Assembly (NCBI GenBank): GCA_020072965.1
Contig: JAIQFY010000021.1
Location: forward strand, 16,424 to 80,423
DNA length: 64,000 nt
Direction of reading: 5' to 3'
DNA from: Terriglobia bacterium
Lineage (GTDB): Bacteria; Acidobacteriota; Terriglobia; JAIQFV01
Shown here: positions 1-8,631 of the stretch, piece after piece
How positions within the stretch are numbered: the stretch's first letter is position 1
Layout of the letters: every line of letters starts with the position of its first letter
The notes under the pieces: model-generated
What the model was told of the DNA's origin: nothing
Seen by the model: only the letters and a program-made list of their open reading frames with translations
Databases searched by the model: none
Position numbers and translations under genes: made by a program

Positions 1-1881
1 ATGCACTTTCGTCGACTCACCTTCGATCAAGGTCGTCCGGTCAGCGCTGCAGGAAACCGTCGGGTTCTGGTTCTGCTTGGGTGGGGCTTCCACCGTCACG
101 TTGGCCGAACACATCGCCTGATTCCCTTTCTTGTCGGTCACCTTCGCCGTCACCACATACGTTCCCGGGGCGGCATCGGTGGAATCAAACACCACGTTCG
201 AACCGGTCCCGCTGACCTTGCCCCCATTAGAGGACCAGTCATAACTGACTGAATCGAGATCAAAATCGGAAATCAGGGCGGTCACCTGGGTCGTCTTTCC
301 CTGCATGATCGAAGAGGACTGCACCGTGCACGTCGCCGCCGGATGGTAGACCACCGGCGCCACCTTTTCCTTCGCCGGGTTAATGTTAAATCCCACGCCA
401 AAGACGTTTGCAAATCCATCCCATCGGCCGGCCAATCCGAGGGCCACATTGGTCGCCGTGGTCACCGTCCGCTTAGTGAAGAACACAGCCAGATAATTCA
501 GATCCAGCGTCGTGTGTCCCGGGAGAAGACTGGGCATGGGCAGCGAAACGCCCGCGGTCAACCCATGACGATTGGAGTCCGGTTGCAGGATCCCCACGTC
601 CTTCGCCGGCAGGGGGGAGAGATCGTAGTAGTAACCAAGCCGATAGGTCAGGGAATCGCTGTGTTTGTGTTCCAAGCCGAAACGGTACTGGAGCGATGGC
701 CGATTGTTAATGGGAATGATGCGGTCTTGTAACGCCAGGGTGTGCGTCCCGAAATTGATTGGAAAATTCTTTACAGTGCGATAGTCCTGCATCACAAAGT
801 CGAAAGCCAACTCCGTGTTCTTAAATGAATGATTGGAAATTCCGAAGATGTACGTTGGTGGAAGCTTCAAAACAGCCTTCGCTGCGACCTCTGCTGGAAA
901 CAGCTGAGTCAGGGTTCCACCGACGAAAGGAGTAATGGGGGTCGCGGGTGCAAAAGCAAAATTGGATTTTCCATCAATGTGCAGAGTAATAGGGGAGCGA
1001 TAACTGAAGGCGAGATTGGTGTTATGACTTGGAATCTTGACCAGGATGCCCGCGTTGCCGCCGACGTTGGTCGCTTCGCCTGACAACCTCGCACGGCCCT
1101 CTGGAAGGAGCGCGACTACTGCCCGCGCGGCAGCGGCAGGATTCGTCGCAAAATCCTGCGGAAACAATTGTCTCGCAAAAGCCGCTCCCAGAGCTAGCGT
1201 CCCGGGATCGTCCGGTTGAAGAAAGCTCTGCTCGAGGGTGACATCCGCATGCGCGACGTCAAAACCAAATCCCAAGTAGACATTTGGGGTGACCTCGATC
1301 CCCATGGTGGGGTTGTGCATGGTGACATTGAGAATGGCGCGAGTGCTCGCAAAACGGCCCGGATACCGGTAACTGAATTTCTGCCCGTTTTGAATCAGCA
1401 CCACAGGCTGAGCATCGTTCCGGAAATTGGTGAAGTCGGTCTGAAGGGCGAATGGAAAATAGAGGCCATAGCCGATCGTCACACGATCCTTGATGGACTG
1501 CGTCAGATACATGGCGGCAGGAAAAAAGAAGTTGTTGGAAATCTCGCCATCAAATCCACGATCCGGAGTCAGCAGCGTAGTATTGTTAAACCGCTCGGTG
1601 GGACCAGGCAGCGCCGGGTTGGGGTGGAAACGCACCAGGGCCGGTTGGATCACGCTCAAGCCGGACGAGAAATGCGTGCCCTTTAACTGCCCGATTCCCG
1701 CGGGGTTGTAGAAAATCGCGGTGGCATCGTCCGCAGTCGCCGCGAAAGCACCGCCGCGGCCGATGGCACGAACACTTTGTTCGTAGATGGTGAAACCCGA
1801 CGCAAAAACCATTGAAACACTTGAAAATAAAAGAATCGCAGCCATGAATAAATACAACATCCTTCGCGTCCTGCCGGTCAT
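1..1881 (-). CDS. FadL/OmpP1-family outer membrane transporter with C-terminal PKD-like domains (3' end beyond window)
   Basis: Reading leftwards from the ATG at 1879-1881, the frame stays open to base 1 (at least 627 codons), so the C-terminus lies outside the window. A strong ribosome site (AGGAGG) sits 7-8 bases upstream. After a hydrophobic signal peptide the mature protein starts SGFTIYEQSVRAIGRGGAF, followed by ATADDATAIFYNPAGI. This is the N-terminal hallmark of FadL/OmpP1/TodX beta-barrels, which import hydrophobic compounds across the outer membrane. The barrel seems to end near residue 490. Beyond it are Ig/PKD-like segments with repeated Cys-Ser-Ala motifs (MCSANVTVEAPP, then VSCSADRTTLIEGE). 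Ordinary FadL proteins end with the barrel, so the added periplasmic or surface tail is unusual. Family call is confident; substrate unknown. Confidence 0.85.
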   Translation of the reverse strand, partial: MTGRTRRMLYLFMAAILLFSSVSMVFASGFTIYEQSVRAIGRGGAFAATADDATAIFYNPAGIGQLKGTHFSSGLSVIQPALVRFHPNPALPGPTERFNNTTLLTPDRGFDGEISNNFFFPAAMYLTQSIKDRVTIGYGLYFPFALQTDFTNFRNDAQPVVLIQNGQKFSYRYPGRFASTRAILNVTMHNPTMGIEVTPNVYLGFGFDVAHADVTLEQSFLQPDDPGTLALGAAFARQLFPQDFATNPAAAARAVVALLPEGRARLSGEATNVGGNAGILVKIPSHNTNLAFSYRSPITLHIDGKSNFAFAPATPITPFVGGTLTQLFPAEVAAKAVLKLPPTYIFGISNHSFKNTELAFDFVMQDYRTVKNFPINFGTHTLALQDRIIPINNRPSLQYRFGLEHKHSDSLTYRLGYYYDLSPLPAKDVGILQPDSNRHGLTAGVSLPMPSLLPGHTTLDLNYLAVFFTKRTVTTATNVALGLAGRWDGFANVFGVGFNINPAKEKVAPVVYHPAATCTVQSSSIMQGKTTQVTALISDFDLDSVSYDWSSNGGKVSGTGSNVVFDSTDAAPGTYVVTAKVTDKKGNQAMCSANVTVEAPPKQNQNPTVSCSADRTTLIEGESTKVH

Positions 1882-2415
1882 AAAATTTCCTCCTAGAAGA
1901 GAATCCAAGTGGTTACCAGAGGCGGGAATGAGATGGGAGCAACCCCAATAGTGGCTCTTGGGTTCCAGAACCACCTGCCAGAGCAACTCCGCCTGCAATG
2001 CCCGGAAAAATCTGCAGGGAAACAAACCATCTAAAGCCTCCGAGGATGTTTTCAGGACCTACCGTGAGCAATGCCTGATCAGGTCATTTTGAGCGGGAAC
2101 ATGACAGCGCTTGGAACTCACGGTCTCAGGCCGTCCGGGGCGGCAGGTTGCGGAGCGATGAAAACTTTGTGCCGGCTCTTTGTCGGAGCCATTTTTCTGG
2201 TGGAGCGACAAATGTTGCAGCCTCAATATATTGAATCATTTAGGCCAGTGTCAAGAGTTTTTCTGGTCCGTCCGTAATTGAGAGTTACCGCACTTTTTGA
2301 CGCATCCAAATCGCCTCCAGTAGTATGGGTTTTTCAATTGCGGTTTTTGTTTATTTAGATCCTCCATTCTCGAATCGGGAGTCCTCGTTCAAGGGCATCA
2401 CCGGAACGTTCAACC
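1882..2415. other. Intergenic region between divergent genes
   Basis: About 530 bases separate the start of the FadL-like gene (minus strand) from the Tat-signal protein gene (plus strand), so promoters for both should lie here. No convincing ORF was found. A short stem (GGCTC / GGAGCC, near 2174-2190) followed by ATTTTT could be a weak plus-strand terminator, but I cannot tie it to a transcript. Confidence 0.4.
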
Positions 2416-2967
2416 ATGATCCCAAACGGATGTGAAAATCCATTTCTTATATCCGATGATCTCTCGCGCCGCAGATTCTTGAAAAAGACAACGCTGGGTT
2501 TAGTGGCCCTGAGTTTTGCTCGCGTTGCTTTCTCCAACTCCCTTCGAGCCAACGGGGTATCCTCCGCCAAGGCTGGCCTTTGGTTCTTAACCCCAAAACA
2601 AATCCGGGTCCTGGAAGCAATTTGCGACCGGATGGTTCCTGCGGGTGAGGGTGTGCCTGGAGCAGCGGACCTCAAGGTGGCCGCTCATCTCGATGTGTAT
2701 CTCTCCACGATGGATCGGGGCATTGCAGAACAGGTCGCGCAGTTGCTCGATGTGTTTGAGTGGTCACCCCTGGTGTTCGATTTCAAACCGGCGCGTTTTA
2801 CCTCTCTCACCCCGGCTCAACGCGATGAAGTCCTGCGCGCCTGGGCAACGAGCCGCTTCGAGTTCAGGCGCACCGGGTTTCAAGCGCTCCGGCGGCTTTC
2901 CATGGCGGGGTATTATGGACAGGAGGGGTCATGGAAGACAATTGGGTATGATGGACCCTATGGATGA
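2416..2967 (+). CDS. Tat-exported gluconate 2-dehydrogenase subunit 3-like protein
   Basis: 183 residues. Residues 17-35 form a twin-arginine signal (SRRRFLKKT followed by a hydrophobic stretch), so the folded protein is probably exported by Tat. The following region (LTPKQIRVLEAICDRMVP) is typical of the gluconate 2-dehydrogenase subunit 3 family. These small partners accompany GMC flavoprotein dehydrogenases and chaperone or export the large subunit, which itself lacks a signal. The next gene is exactly such a GMC enzyme, so the two likely form one periplasmic sugar or polyol dehydrogenase. The protein is short for the family, but the end is a clean TGA. About 200 bases containing an inverted repeat separate it from its partner. 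The substrate cannot be read from sequence. Confidence 0.82.
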   Translation: MIPNGCENPFLISDDLSRRRFLKKTTLGLVALSFARVAFSNSLRANGVSSAKAGLWFLTPKQIRVLEAICDRMVPAGEGVPGAADLKVAAHLDVYLSTMDRGIAEQVAQLLDVFEWSPLVFDFKPARFTSLTPAQRDEVLRAWATSRFEFRRTGFQALRRLSMAGYYGQEGSWKTIGYDGPYG

Positions 2968-3159
2968 AAATTCCAAAATCCAAATTCCAAAGTCCAAATA
3001 AAACCCAAAGTCCAAAATCCAAAAAATGAACAATTCCCAAATGGAGGCCCGCGATCGATGAGGAATGGGAACTGCCGTCTTAACATTATGGCTCTCGAGA
3101 TAGTTTGGAATTTGCTTCTTGAGATTTGGAGTTTATTTGGAATTTGGATTTTGGAATTT
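2968..3159. repeat. Inverted pair of AATTCCAAA-type intergenic repeats
   Basis: The left arm (2968-3002) is built from units such as AAATTCCAAAATCCAAATTC. The right arm (3132-3159) is its reverse complement apart from a seven-base GTCCAAA unit. More degenerate units extend to about 3030. The right arm runs into the reading frame upstream of the GMC gene and would add 17 spurious residues if an earlier start were used. The arms lie about 130 bases apart in the gap between two genes expected to be co-transcribed, so they could fold in the mRNA. Confidence 0.7.
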
Positions 3160-3169
3160 GCTTAACATT

Positions 3170-4756
3170 ATGTATCTTGATCCCCAAACCGTAAGAGATG
3201 GCTTCATCGACAGCGCCGATGTGTGCCTCATCGGCAGTGGCGCTGGAGGGAGTGTCCTCGCCAAGAATCTGGTCGAAGCCGGATTGAGTGTCATCGTCCT
3301 TGAAGAAGGTGGAAATTTTTCTTCCAAGGATTTCAACCAGCGCGAAGCGGACATGATGCCCATGCTCTACCAGGAGGCAGGCGGCCGCGCGACGAAGGAC
3401 CTTTCCATCACGGTGCTCCATGCCAAATGTGTGGGCGGCACAACGGTCGTGAATAATTGCATCTGTTTTCGGACTCCCGAGGATGTCCTAGGACACTGGC
3501 ACCGGGAGTTCGGCGTTAATCAGATCGACGCGCGTTCCCTCGAGCCCCACTTCGAGCGTGTGGAGAAGGCCATGTCGGTGAGTCCGATCCAGGACTATGA
3601 AATCAATGACAACAACCGCAAATTGTTGCGGGGCGCCGAAAAACTGGGGTGGAGACACGGCGTCATCCACCACAACCGAGTCAACTGTTCCCAGTGTGGT
3701 TGCTGTATGCTGGGATGTCCTTTTGATGCCAAGCGGAATTCCATGACCGTCTGGATCCCGCAGGCCTCGGCGCTCGGGGCGCGAATTTACCCGCAATTCC
3801 GGGTGGAGAGAATCCGTGCGGCCGGAATGGGGCGTGGCCGGGTTTCCTCCGTGACGGGAACCGTGGTCGAAAACCCCCGGCTCCCGCAGTCGATGTCTCC
3901 GTCGGTCTACCTGGAAGGCAGCGATGCCCGCGGCGTGGAACCGCCGCGACGTTTCACCATTCATGCCAAACTTTTCATTCTGGCGGGAGGCGCCGTCAAT
4001 TCACCTCAGCTTCTCCTGAACAGCCGCGTTGCTAATTCCAACGGCCAGGTCGGGAAGAACCTTGCTCTTCATCCCCTCTTTGCAGCCTTCGGTCTGTTTG
4101 AAGAGGAACTCAAGTCTTACCGCGGCATCCCTCAATCGATTTATGTCGATCAATTCCGCGATGAAGGGTTTGTTCTGGAGGGAATCTTTGCCCATCCCAC
4201 GGTCGCTGCGGCTTCAATGGCTTCATTCGGGGTCAATCACCAGTCGTTAATGCGTCAGTACTCTCATTATGCCGCGGCCTATACACAAGTGAAGGACGGG
4301 TCCAACGGCCAGGTGACTGTGGACCGATGGGGCCACGTGGTCCTGGACTACAAAATAAGTGATAACGATTTGCAGGCGGGACTCAAGGGCCTGGGCAGAA
4401 TTGCGGAAGCCTTCTTTGCCGCCGGAGCCAAGTCCGTAATGACCACTCACAATCCCTCCTTGATTCTCCAGAACGCAGATGAGGTCAAAAAGATTCTCAA
4501 TACGCCCACTCGCGGAAATGATCTCGCCCTTTTCTCCGCCCACCCGCAAGGGAGCTGCCGCATGGCAGCCGATCCGGCCCGTGGCGTGGTCGACAGTTTC
4601 TGCCGCTCCCACGACCTTCAGAATCTCTTCATTTGTGATGCCTCGGTCTTCCCTACCTCCATTGGTGTGAACCCGATGATCACCATCATGGCCCTGGCCG
4701 ACCGCTGTGCCGCTTACATCATCGAAAACAAGCAGAAGCTGCTGAACGCTCCCTAG
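3170..4756 (+). CDS. GMC-family FAD oxidoreductase (sugar/alcohol dehydrogenase large subunit)
   Basis: 528 residues from the chosen ATG (MYLDPQTVRDGF). The frame is open from 3119, but those 17 residues come from the intergenic repeat. A Rossmann FAD motif (VCLIGSGAGGSVLAKNLVEA) lies at residues 18-37. A Cys-rich segment near residues 172-183 (CSQCGCCMLGCPFDAK) is shared with gluconate/fructose dehydrogenase-type GMC proteins. The C-terminal GMC signature includes SAHPQGSCRM and DASVFPTSIGVNPMITIMAL, which carries the active-site region. It has no signal peptide of its own, which fits piggy-back Tat export with the upstream subunit-3-like protein. Electrons would pass to a cytochrome or quinone; no cytochrome subunit is encoded next door. 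Oxidation of a polyol or sugar is likely; the exact substrate is unknown. Confidence 0.88.
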   Translation: MYLDPQTVRDGFIDSADVCLIGSGAGGSVLAKNLVEAGLSVIVLEEGGNFSSKDFNQREADMMPMLYQEAGGRATKDLSITVLHAKCVGGTTVVNNCICFRTPEDVLGHWHREFGVNQIDARSLEPHFERVEKAMSVSPIQDYEINDNNRKLLRGAEKLGWRHGVIHHNRVNCSQCGCCMLGCPFDAKRNSMTVWIPQASALGARIYPQFRVERIRAAGMGRGRVSSVTGTVVENPRLPQSMSPSVYLEGSDARGVEPPRRFTIHAKLFILAGGAVNSPQLLLNSRVANSNGQVGKNLALHPLFAAFGLFEEELKSYRGIPQSIYVDQFRDEGFVLEGIFAHPTVAAASMASFGVNHQSLMRQYSHYAAAYTQVKDGSNGQVTVDRWGHVVLDYKISDNDLQAGLKGLGRIAEAFFAAGAKSVMTTHNPSLILQNADEVKKILNTPTRGNDLALFSAHPQGSCRMAADPARGVVDSFCRSHDLQNLFICDASVFPTSIGVNPMITIMALADRCAAYIIENKQKLLNAP

Positions 4757-5108
4757 TAGAACGAGTCGGAACAAAACCCAAATATTATTAGGAAGCCAGG
4801 AAATCGGCGGACAGGCTGTGGATCGACTCCTCTGCGGAGGGATCACCAGACTCTCTTGCAATTGAAAATTTCTCACCTCCTCTATTCCTGGCCTCCTAAT
4901 GATGAATTTCCTTGCTCTTGTCGGTACAAATTCTGTTGATGAGTTACCACTCACAGAAGGCCTCTGCTCTTCCCTGGCACCTGACACCCGGCACCCGACA
5001 CCTGCTCCTTCACGCTACCTATAACCTAAGACCCATCACCTAAATCCTTTGTCACTCTTCACGTCTTCGTGTTAAAAAGGCGATCATCGAATCGCAAGGG
5101 AGATCGCA
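4757..5108. other. Intergenic region with a 16-base repeat
   Basis: No gene seen. It contains near-tandem CCGGCACCCGACACC-like text around 4980-5010 and the 16-mer CCCATCACCTAAATCC (5032-5047), which recurs exactly at 7799-7814. The end of the region supplies the ribosome site (GGGAG) for the next gene. Confidence 0.45.
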
Positions 5109-6311
5109 ATGAAAATCCTGGTACTCGGCGCAGGAATGATGGGGACCGCGGCGGCATGGGATTTGGCTCGCTCGCAGGGTGTGGAGCGGGTGGGCATCGC
5201 CGACGCTGATGGCGCGGTACTGGCGAGGGCGGTGAAGCGGATTGGAAAGAGTAAGGTCCGAACGCATCGGCTCGACATCACCCATTGGCCAAAGGTCACC
5301 GCCCTGATGCACCGTTACGACGCCGCCATTGGAGCGGTTTCCTACCATCACAATTTCCAACTGGCACAATGCGCCATCGAAGCGGGATGTCATTTCTGTG
5401 ATCTGGGCGGAAATGACCGGATTGTGGCGAAGGAGTTCTCGCTTCATGCGTCGGCGCAGAAGAAGGGCGTCCGGATCGTTCCCGACTGTGGCCTTGCCCC
5501 CGGCATGGTGTCGATTGTCGTCGCCGAGGGGCTCCGGCATTTTACCCGCGTCGACTACATCCAAATCCGGGTTGGAGGGCTGCCGTTGCATCCGAAGCCC
5601 CCGCTCAACTACCAACTTGTATTTTCAGTGGGGGGACTCATTAATGAGTATGTCGAGGAGGCGCGGGTTTTGGAGAATGGAAAGATTACATTGGTAGAAC
5701 CGATGACGGGTCTTGAAACTCTGGTCTTTCCACCCCCTTTTGGAAACCTGGAGGCTTTTTATACTTCGGGCGGGGCTTCAACCTTGCCCCTCACCTTGAA
5801 AGGCCGCGTCCGAGAACTCAATTACAAGACCATCCGCTATCCGGGCCACTGCGAAAAATTCAAGACCCTGATCGACCTGGGATTAACCTCAAGCAATTCC
5901 ATCCGGATCGAAGAACGGACCATCGCTCCCAGACAGATTCTGGAGCGCCTGCTCGTTCGAAGACTCCCCGCAGGAGAGCCGGATTGCGTTCTGATTCGGG
6001 TGACCTTGCGGGGAACACCCATTCGACTGACTGCACCGAGGGGGGGGAGAAAGGCGCGCGTGACCCGATCGGGGGGTCCCCTGCACGAGATCTCCTACCA
6101 GCTCATCGATTATTATGATCCCAAGACCAAGTTGACTGCCATGATGCGCACCACGGCATTCCCCGTCTCCATCGTCGCCCAAATGCTATGCCGCGGCGAT
6201 GTCAACAACGGCCGCTACGGCGTCCTACGGCAGGAGAATTCCCTGCCGCCCGCGGTTTTTCTCAATGAACTCAAGGCGCGGGGGATTTGCTTTGAGCGGC
6301 ATGCAAAATAG
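5109..6311 (+). CDS. Saccharopine dehydrogenase-like NAD(P)-dependent oxidoreductase
   Basis: 400 residues. The ATG is preceded by GGGAG at good spacing. The N-terminus (MKILVLGAGMMGTAAAWDLA) is a Rossmann NAD(P)-binding motif of the saccharopine dehydrogenase N-terminal family. DLGGNDRIV and VPDCGLAPGM are also typical of this family and of lysine 6-dehydrogenase/homospermidine-synthase-like relatives. The enzymes carry out NAD(P)-linked oxidation or reductive amination around amino-acid side chains, often in lysine metabolism. Length is normal for the single-chain bacterial form. Neighbours give no pathway: a GMC oxidoreductase lies upstream and a permease downstream, each with large gaps, so it is probably monocistronic. 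The specific reaction is undetermined. Confidence 0.78.
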   Translation: MKILVLGAGMMGTAAAWDLARSQGVERVGIADADGAVLARAVKRIGKSKVRTHRLDITHWPKVTALMHRYDAAIGAVSYHHNFQLAQCAIEAGCHFCDLGGNDRIVAKEFSLHASAQKKGVRIVPDCGLAPGMVSIVVAEGLRHFTRVDYIQIRVGGLPLHPKPPLNYQLVFSVGGLINEYVEEARVLENGKITLVEPMTGLETLVFPPPFGNLEAFYTSGGASTLPLTLKGRVRELNYKTIRYPGHCEKFKTLIDLGLTSSNSIRIEERTIAPRQILERLLVRRLPAGEPDCVLIRVTLRGTPIRLTAPRGGRKARVTRSGGPLHEISYQLIDYYDPKTKLTAMMRTTAFPVSIVAQMLCRGDVNNGRYGVLRQENSLPPAVFLNELKARGICFERHAK

Positions 6312-6472
6312 GGTGACGGCCGCATCCAGCCGTGGCGGCAGGGCGTCTGGGGGAACTGAAGAGACTCATGATTCACTGGCCTGTCTCTCCGTTTGAACGA
6401 TTGATGATGATAGAGTATCGGGACGTTGTCCAGAGATCCGGAGAGAGTCAGCGGCTATGCCGCTCATTATTG

Positions 6473-6493
6473 CGGTAAGCCTTCGGCTTACCG
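6473..6493. repeat. Short hairpin (9-bp stem)
   Basis: CGGTAAGCC and GGCTTACCG flank a three-base TTC loop. It lies 34 bases before a much stronger hairpin. There is no U-tract, so it is more likely a REP-like palindrome than a classical terminator. Confidence 0.55.
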
Positions 6494-6526
6494 TCACTGG
6501 ACCTTATTTTTCTTTTTTGAATGGGG

Positions 6527-6571
6527 CGCTGGGGCCCGCCGTCCCGCGAGGCGGGACGGCGGGCCCCAGCG
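6527..6571. repeat. Perfect 21-bp palindrome with 3-base loop
   Basis: The arm 6527-6547 (CGCTGGGGCCCGCCGTCCCGC) is the exact reverse complement of 6551-6571, with GAG between. It is GC-rich and would form a very stable stem in either transcript. It follows the saccharopine dehydrogenase-like gene by about 215 bases and has no T-run on either side. A REP/palindromic intergenic element or a Rho-assisted transcript end are the likely roles. Confidence 0.75.
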
Positions 6572-6748
6572 TAGAATAATTAGGGGAAGATCAAGCTCCC
6601 TCGGCAAGGCCAAGCTTTTCGGCCCGGCAAGGTGGGAGGGGCCAAGCCGCAAAGTGTGCTGATTTCCCATTCGACAGGCTTTTCTGTCACTATACTTCCT
6701 TGTCCTCACTAATAAAAATTCGAAGGATCGGAGTCCAAACTGACTCTC

Positions 6749-7519
6749 ATGCATCTATGGCAACCGCCTATCATTTTTGCTGCTGCCTTTGCCGCGGGAA
6801 TGGTGAATTCCGTCGCGGGCGGAGGCACCCTCATCTCCTTTCCGACGCTGGTATGGCTGGGGCGCAATCCCATTCTTGCGGATGCCACGAACGCCGTCGC
6901 GCTCTGGCCCGGTTCCTTTGCCGGGATGGTCGGGTTTCGCCGCGAGTTGAAGGGAAGCCGCCGCTGGTTCCTTTTGCTTATTGCACCCTCCCTTGTGGGC
7001 GGCGTTTTCGGGGCCATTCTTCTCCTGCACACTCCTTCTAAGAGTTTCTCGAAGGTTGTGCCTTACCTGATCCTGCTGGCGACTTTGATTCTGGCGACTC
7101 AGGAATTGATCACCCGGAGGCTGTACCGCGAGGCCAACGCAGGGGGGAAGCCATCCCGCCACGGCACGATCGGAGCGGTCCTCTTTCAATTTCTTGTGGG
7201 GGTATACGGGGGCTACTTTGGCGCGGGGATGGGGATCCTCATGTTGGCGGCGCTGGGACTGCTCGGTCTGACCGACATTCACCAGATGAACGGAGTGAAA
7301 AACTTTCTCGCCTTCTCCATCAACGGGATTGCGTCCGTTTACTTTATCGCCTCAGGAGCCGTCCTCTGGACCGATGCCATCCTGATGATGATCGCCGCCA
7401 CGCTGGGCGGTTATTCCGGCGCCGGCCTCGCCCGCCGCGTCGGCCGCCCCGCCGTCCGCTACTTCGTCGTCACCGTTGGATTAGTAATGACGCTCTCCAT
7501 GTTGGTGTTCCGGCGATAG
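6749..7519 (+). CDS. TauE/SafE (TSUP) family membrane permease
   Basis: 256 residues, almost entirely hydrophobic with seven or eight predicted membrane segments. The start (LWQPPIIFAAAFAAGMVNSVAGGGTLISFPTL) matches the first TSUP repeat, including the conserved GGGTLISFPTL motif. The second repeat appears at GVYGGYFGAGMGILMLAALG. Members transport sulfite, sulfonates, sulfoacetate or related anions, or remain uncharacterised. Length is standard. No strong ribosome site precedes the ATG at 6749, but no better in-frame start is apparent. It stands alone between palindromic intergenic regions, so neighbours do not reveal the substrate. Confidence 0.85.
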   Translation: MHLWQPPIIFAAAFAAGMVNSVAGGGTLISFPTLVWLGRNPILADATNAVALWPGSFAGMVGFRRELKGSRRWFLLLIAPSLVGGVFGAILLLHTPSKSFSKVVPYLILLATLILATQELITRRLYREANAGGKPSRHGTIGAVLFQFLVGVYGGYFGAGMGILMLAALGLLGLTDIHQMNGVKNFLAFSINGIASVYFIASGAVLWTDAILMMIAATLGGYSGAGLARRVGRPAVRYFVVTVGLVMTLSMLVFRR

Positions 7520-7530
7520 CGGTCCGCGGT

Positions 7531-7551
7531 GGGGCAGACGTCCCGTCTGCC
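7531..7551. terminator. Hairpin just after the TauE/SafE gene
   Basis: GGGCAGACG and CGTCTGCCC form a 9-bp stem with a three-base loop, starting 12 bases after the TauE/SafE stop codon. The right arm is followed only by TTG, so it is a weak intrinsic terminator at best. The same GCAGACG-NNN-CGTCTGC palindrome occurs at 39164-39180, so it may be a dispersed REP element used as a transcript end. Confidence 0.45.
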
Positions 7552-8631
7552 CTTGTCATATCACTCGTGCTTTCATAATTTGGCGCATCCGTAAATGGTG
7601 TGGGTTCGTGAGATTTTAGAAGACGCGATTAACTGCAAAGACCGGGAAGGAGGCGCAAAGGCCGCAAGAAACCACGCATCTCTCACCGGACATCCCTTCT
7701 TCTTGCGCTCTCCGCGCCTGCTTGGCGGACTTTGCGGTTTGCTTTTACCCACAACAAGCTCTGGAGCTCCGAATATTAGACTTTGAACTTCCCTGTTCCC
7801 CATCACCTAAATCCTACGACCTCTGCGTCCTTCACGCCCCTGCGATGTGTCAGTAATTGTCGAGTGTCGTTGCCTGACCCCAGAGCAGTCCTCATCTGCA
7901 ATCCCGCGTATTAGGATCCCGGGGTGCCGCAGGCATGCGTTCTTTGCATGCCTGCGATCAGATGGAGAGAGGAGAGCCACAACACCACCCCCCCAGAGAT
8001 TCAACCGAGTTCATTCCGGATTGAGCATAGCCGACTTGCCGATTCGTTTTCCCCGAATCCGTCTGCGTAATCCGCGAAATCTGTGGATAAAACAAATGTC
8101 GAATGTCGGTGCCTGAAGAATGACAAGCGAAAGGCTGGCAGTGGGTAGCCCCGTTTATGTCGAAGCCGTTCGGTAGCAGTTGGAACCGAGAGCAAAAGGA
8201 AGGGACGTGATGTCCGCCTAGGCGGGTTGCCAGTTGCGGGAGGACGAAGCGGCTTATTGGGATAATCTTGAGGGCGAAAAGTAGCGTTTAAGCCTCAAAA
8301 ATACCCGGTTTGGGGATTTGTTCTCTTATTCTAATGCAACTTAGAGTGGTCCGACCCGATGATGTGGTCACCAATCTCCCATCGCCGGTTTGGACCAAAA
8401 TCCGCGACTGTTCCTATTTGTCCTTGTCACCTTTCTGTGAATCCATCTGAAGAATGGGTTGTTTGGGGGCTTTTCTCGTTGCGATACCAAATCTACGGTG
8501 TATAATCCATATGTGTTGAATTTCAATGCATTTTCTCGCATTGAAGTAACAACAGGACCATTCCCCGAGGCTCCGCATTCTGCACCTTTTGATTCTCTCA
8601 GAACGAAGTAGGCAAGGAATTCATTTTTCTG
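7552..8631. repeat. Gene-free repeat-rich region upstream of the defence operon
   Basis: More than 1 kb without a plausible gene. It holds degenerate intergenic repeats: CGCAAAGGCCGCAAGAAACC-type text near 7652, the 16-mer CCCATCACCTAAATCC (7799-7814, also at 5032), and TGTCGAGTGTCG (7858-7869) and TGTCGAATGTCG (8097-8108) each followed by a GCCTGA-like tail. TGTCGAATGTCG recurs on the far side of the defence operon at 22414-22425. The last 150 bases must contain the operon promoter. I could not pick a confident -35/-10 pair. Confidence 0.5.
8522..8545. promoter_or_regulatory. Candidate operator: 8-bp perfect inverted repeat
   Basis: TTCAATGC and GCATTGAA are separated by eight bases (ATTTTCTC), about 87 bases before the helicase start codon in an AT-rich stretch. 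The geometry suits a dimeric HTH repressor site or a short attenuator. No regulator gene is adjacent, so its role is inferred only from position and symmetry. Confidence 0.35.

Noticed and set aside
3119..3169. Earlier start for the GMC oxidoreductase
   Set aside because: The extra 17 residues are encoded by the intergenic AATTCCAAA repeat arm; the FAD motif sits at the normal distance from the ATG at 3170.
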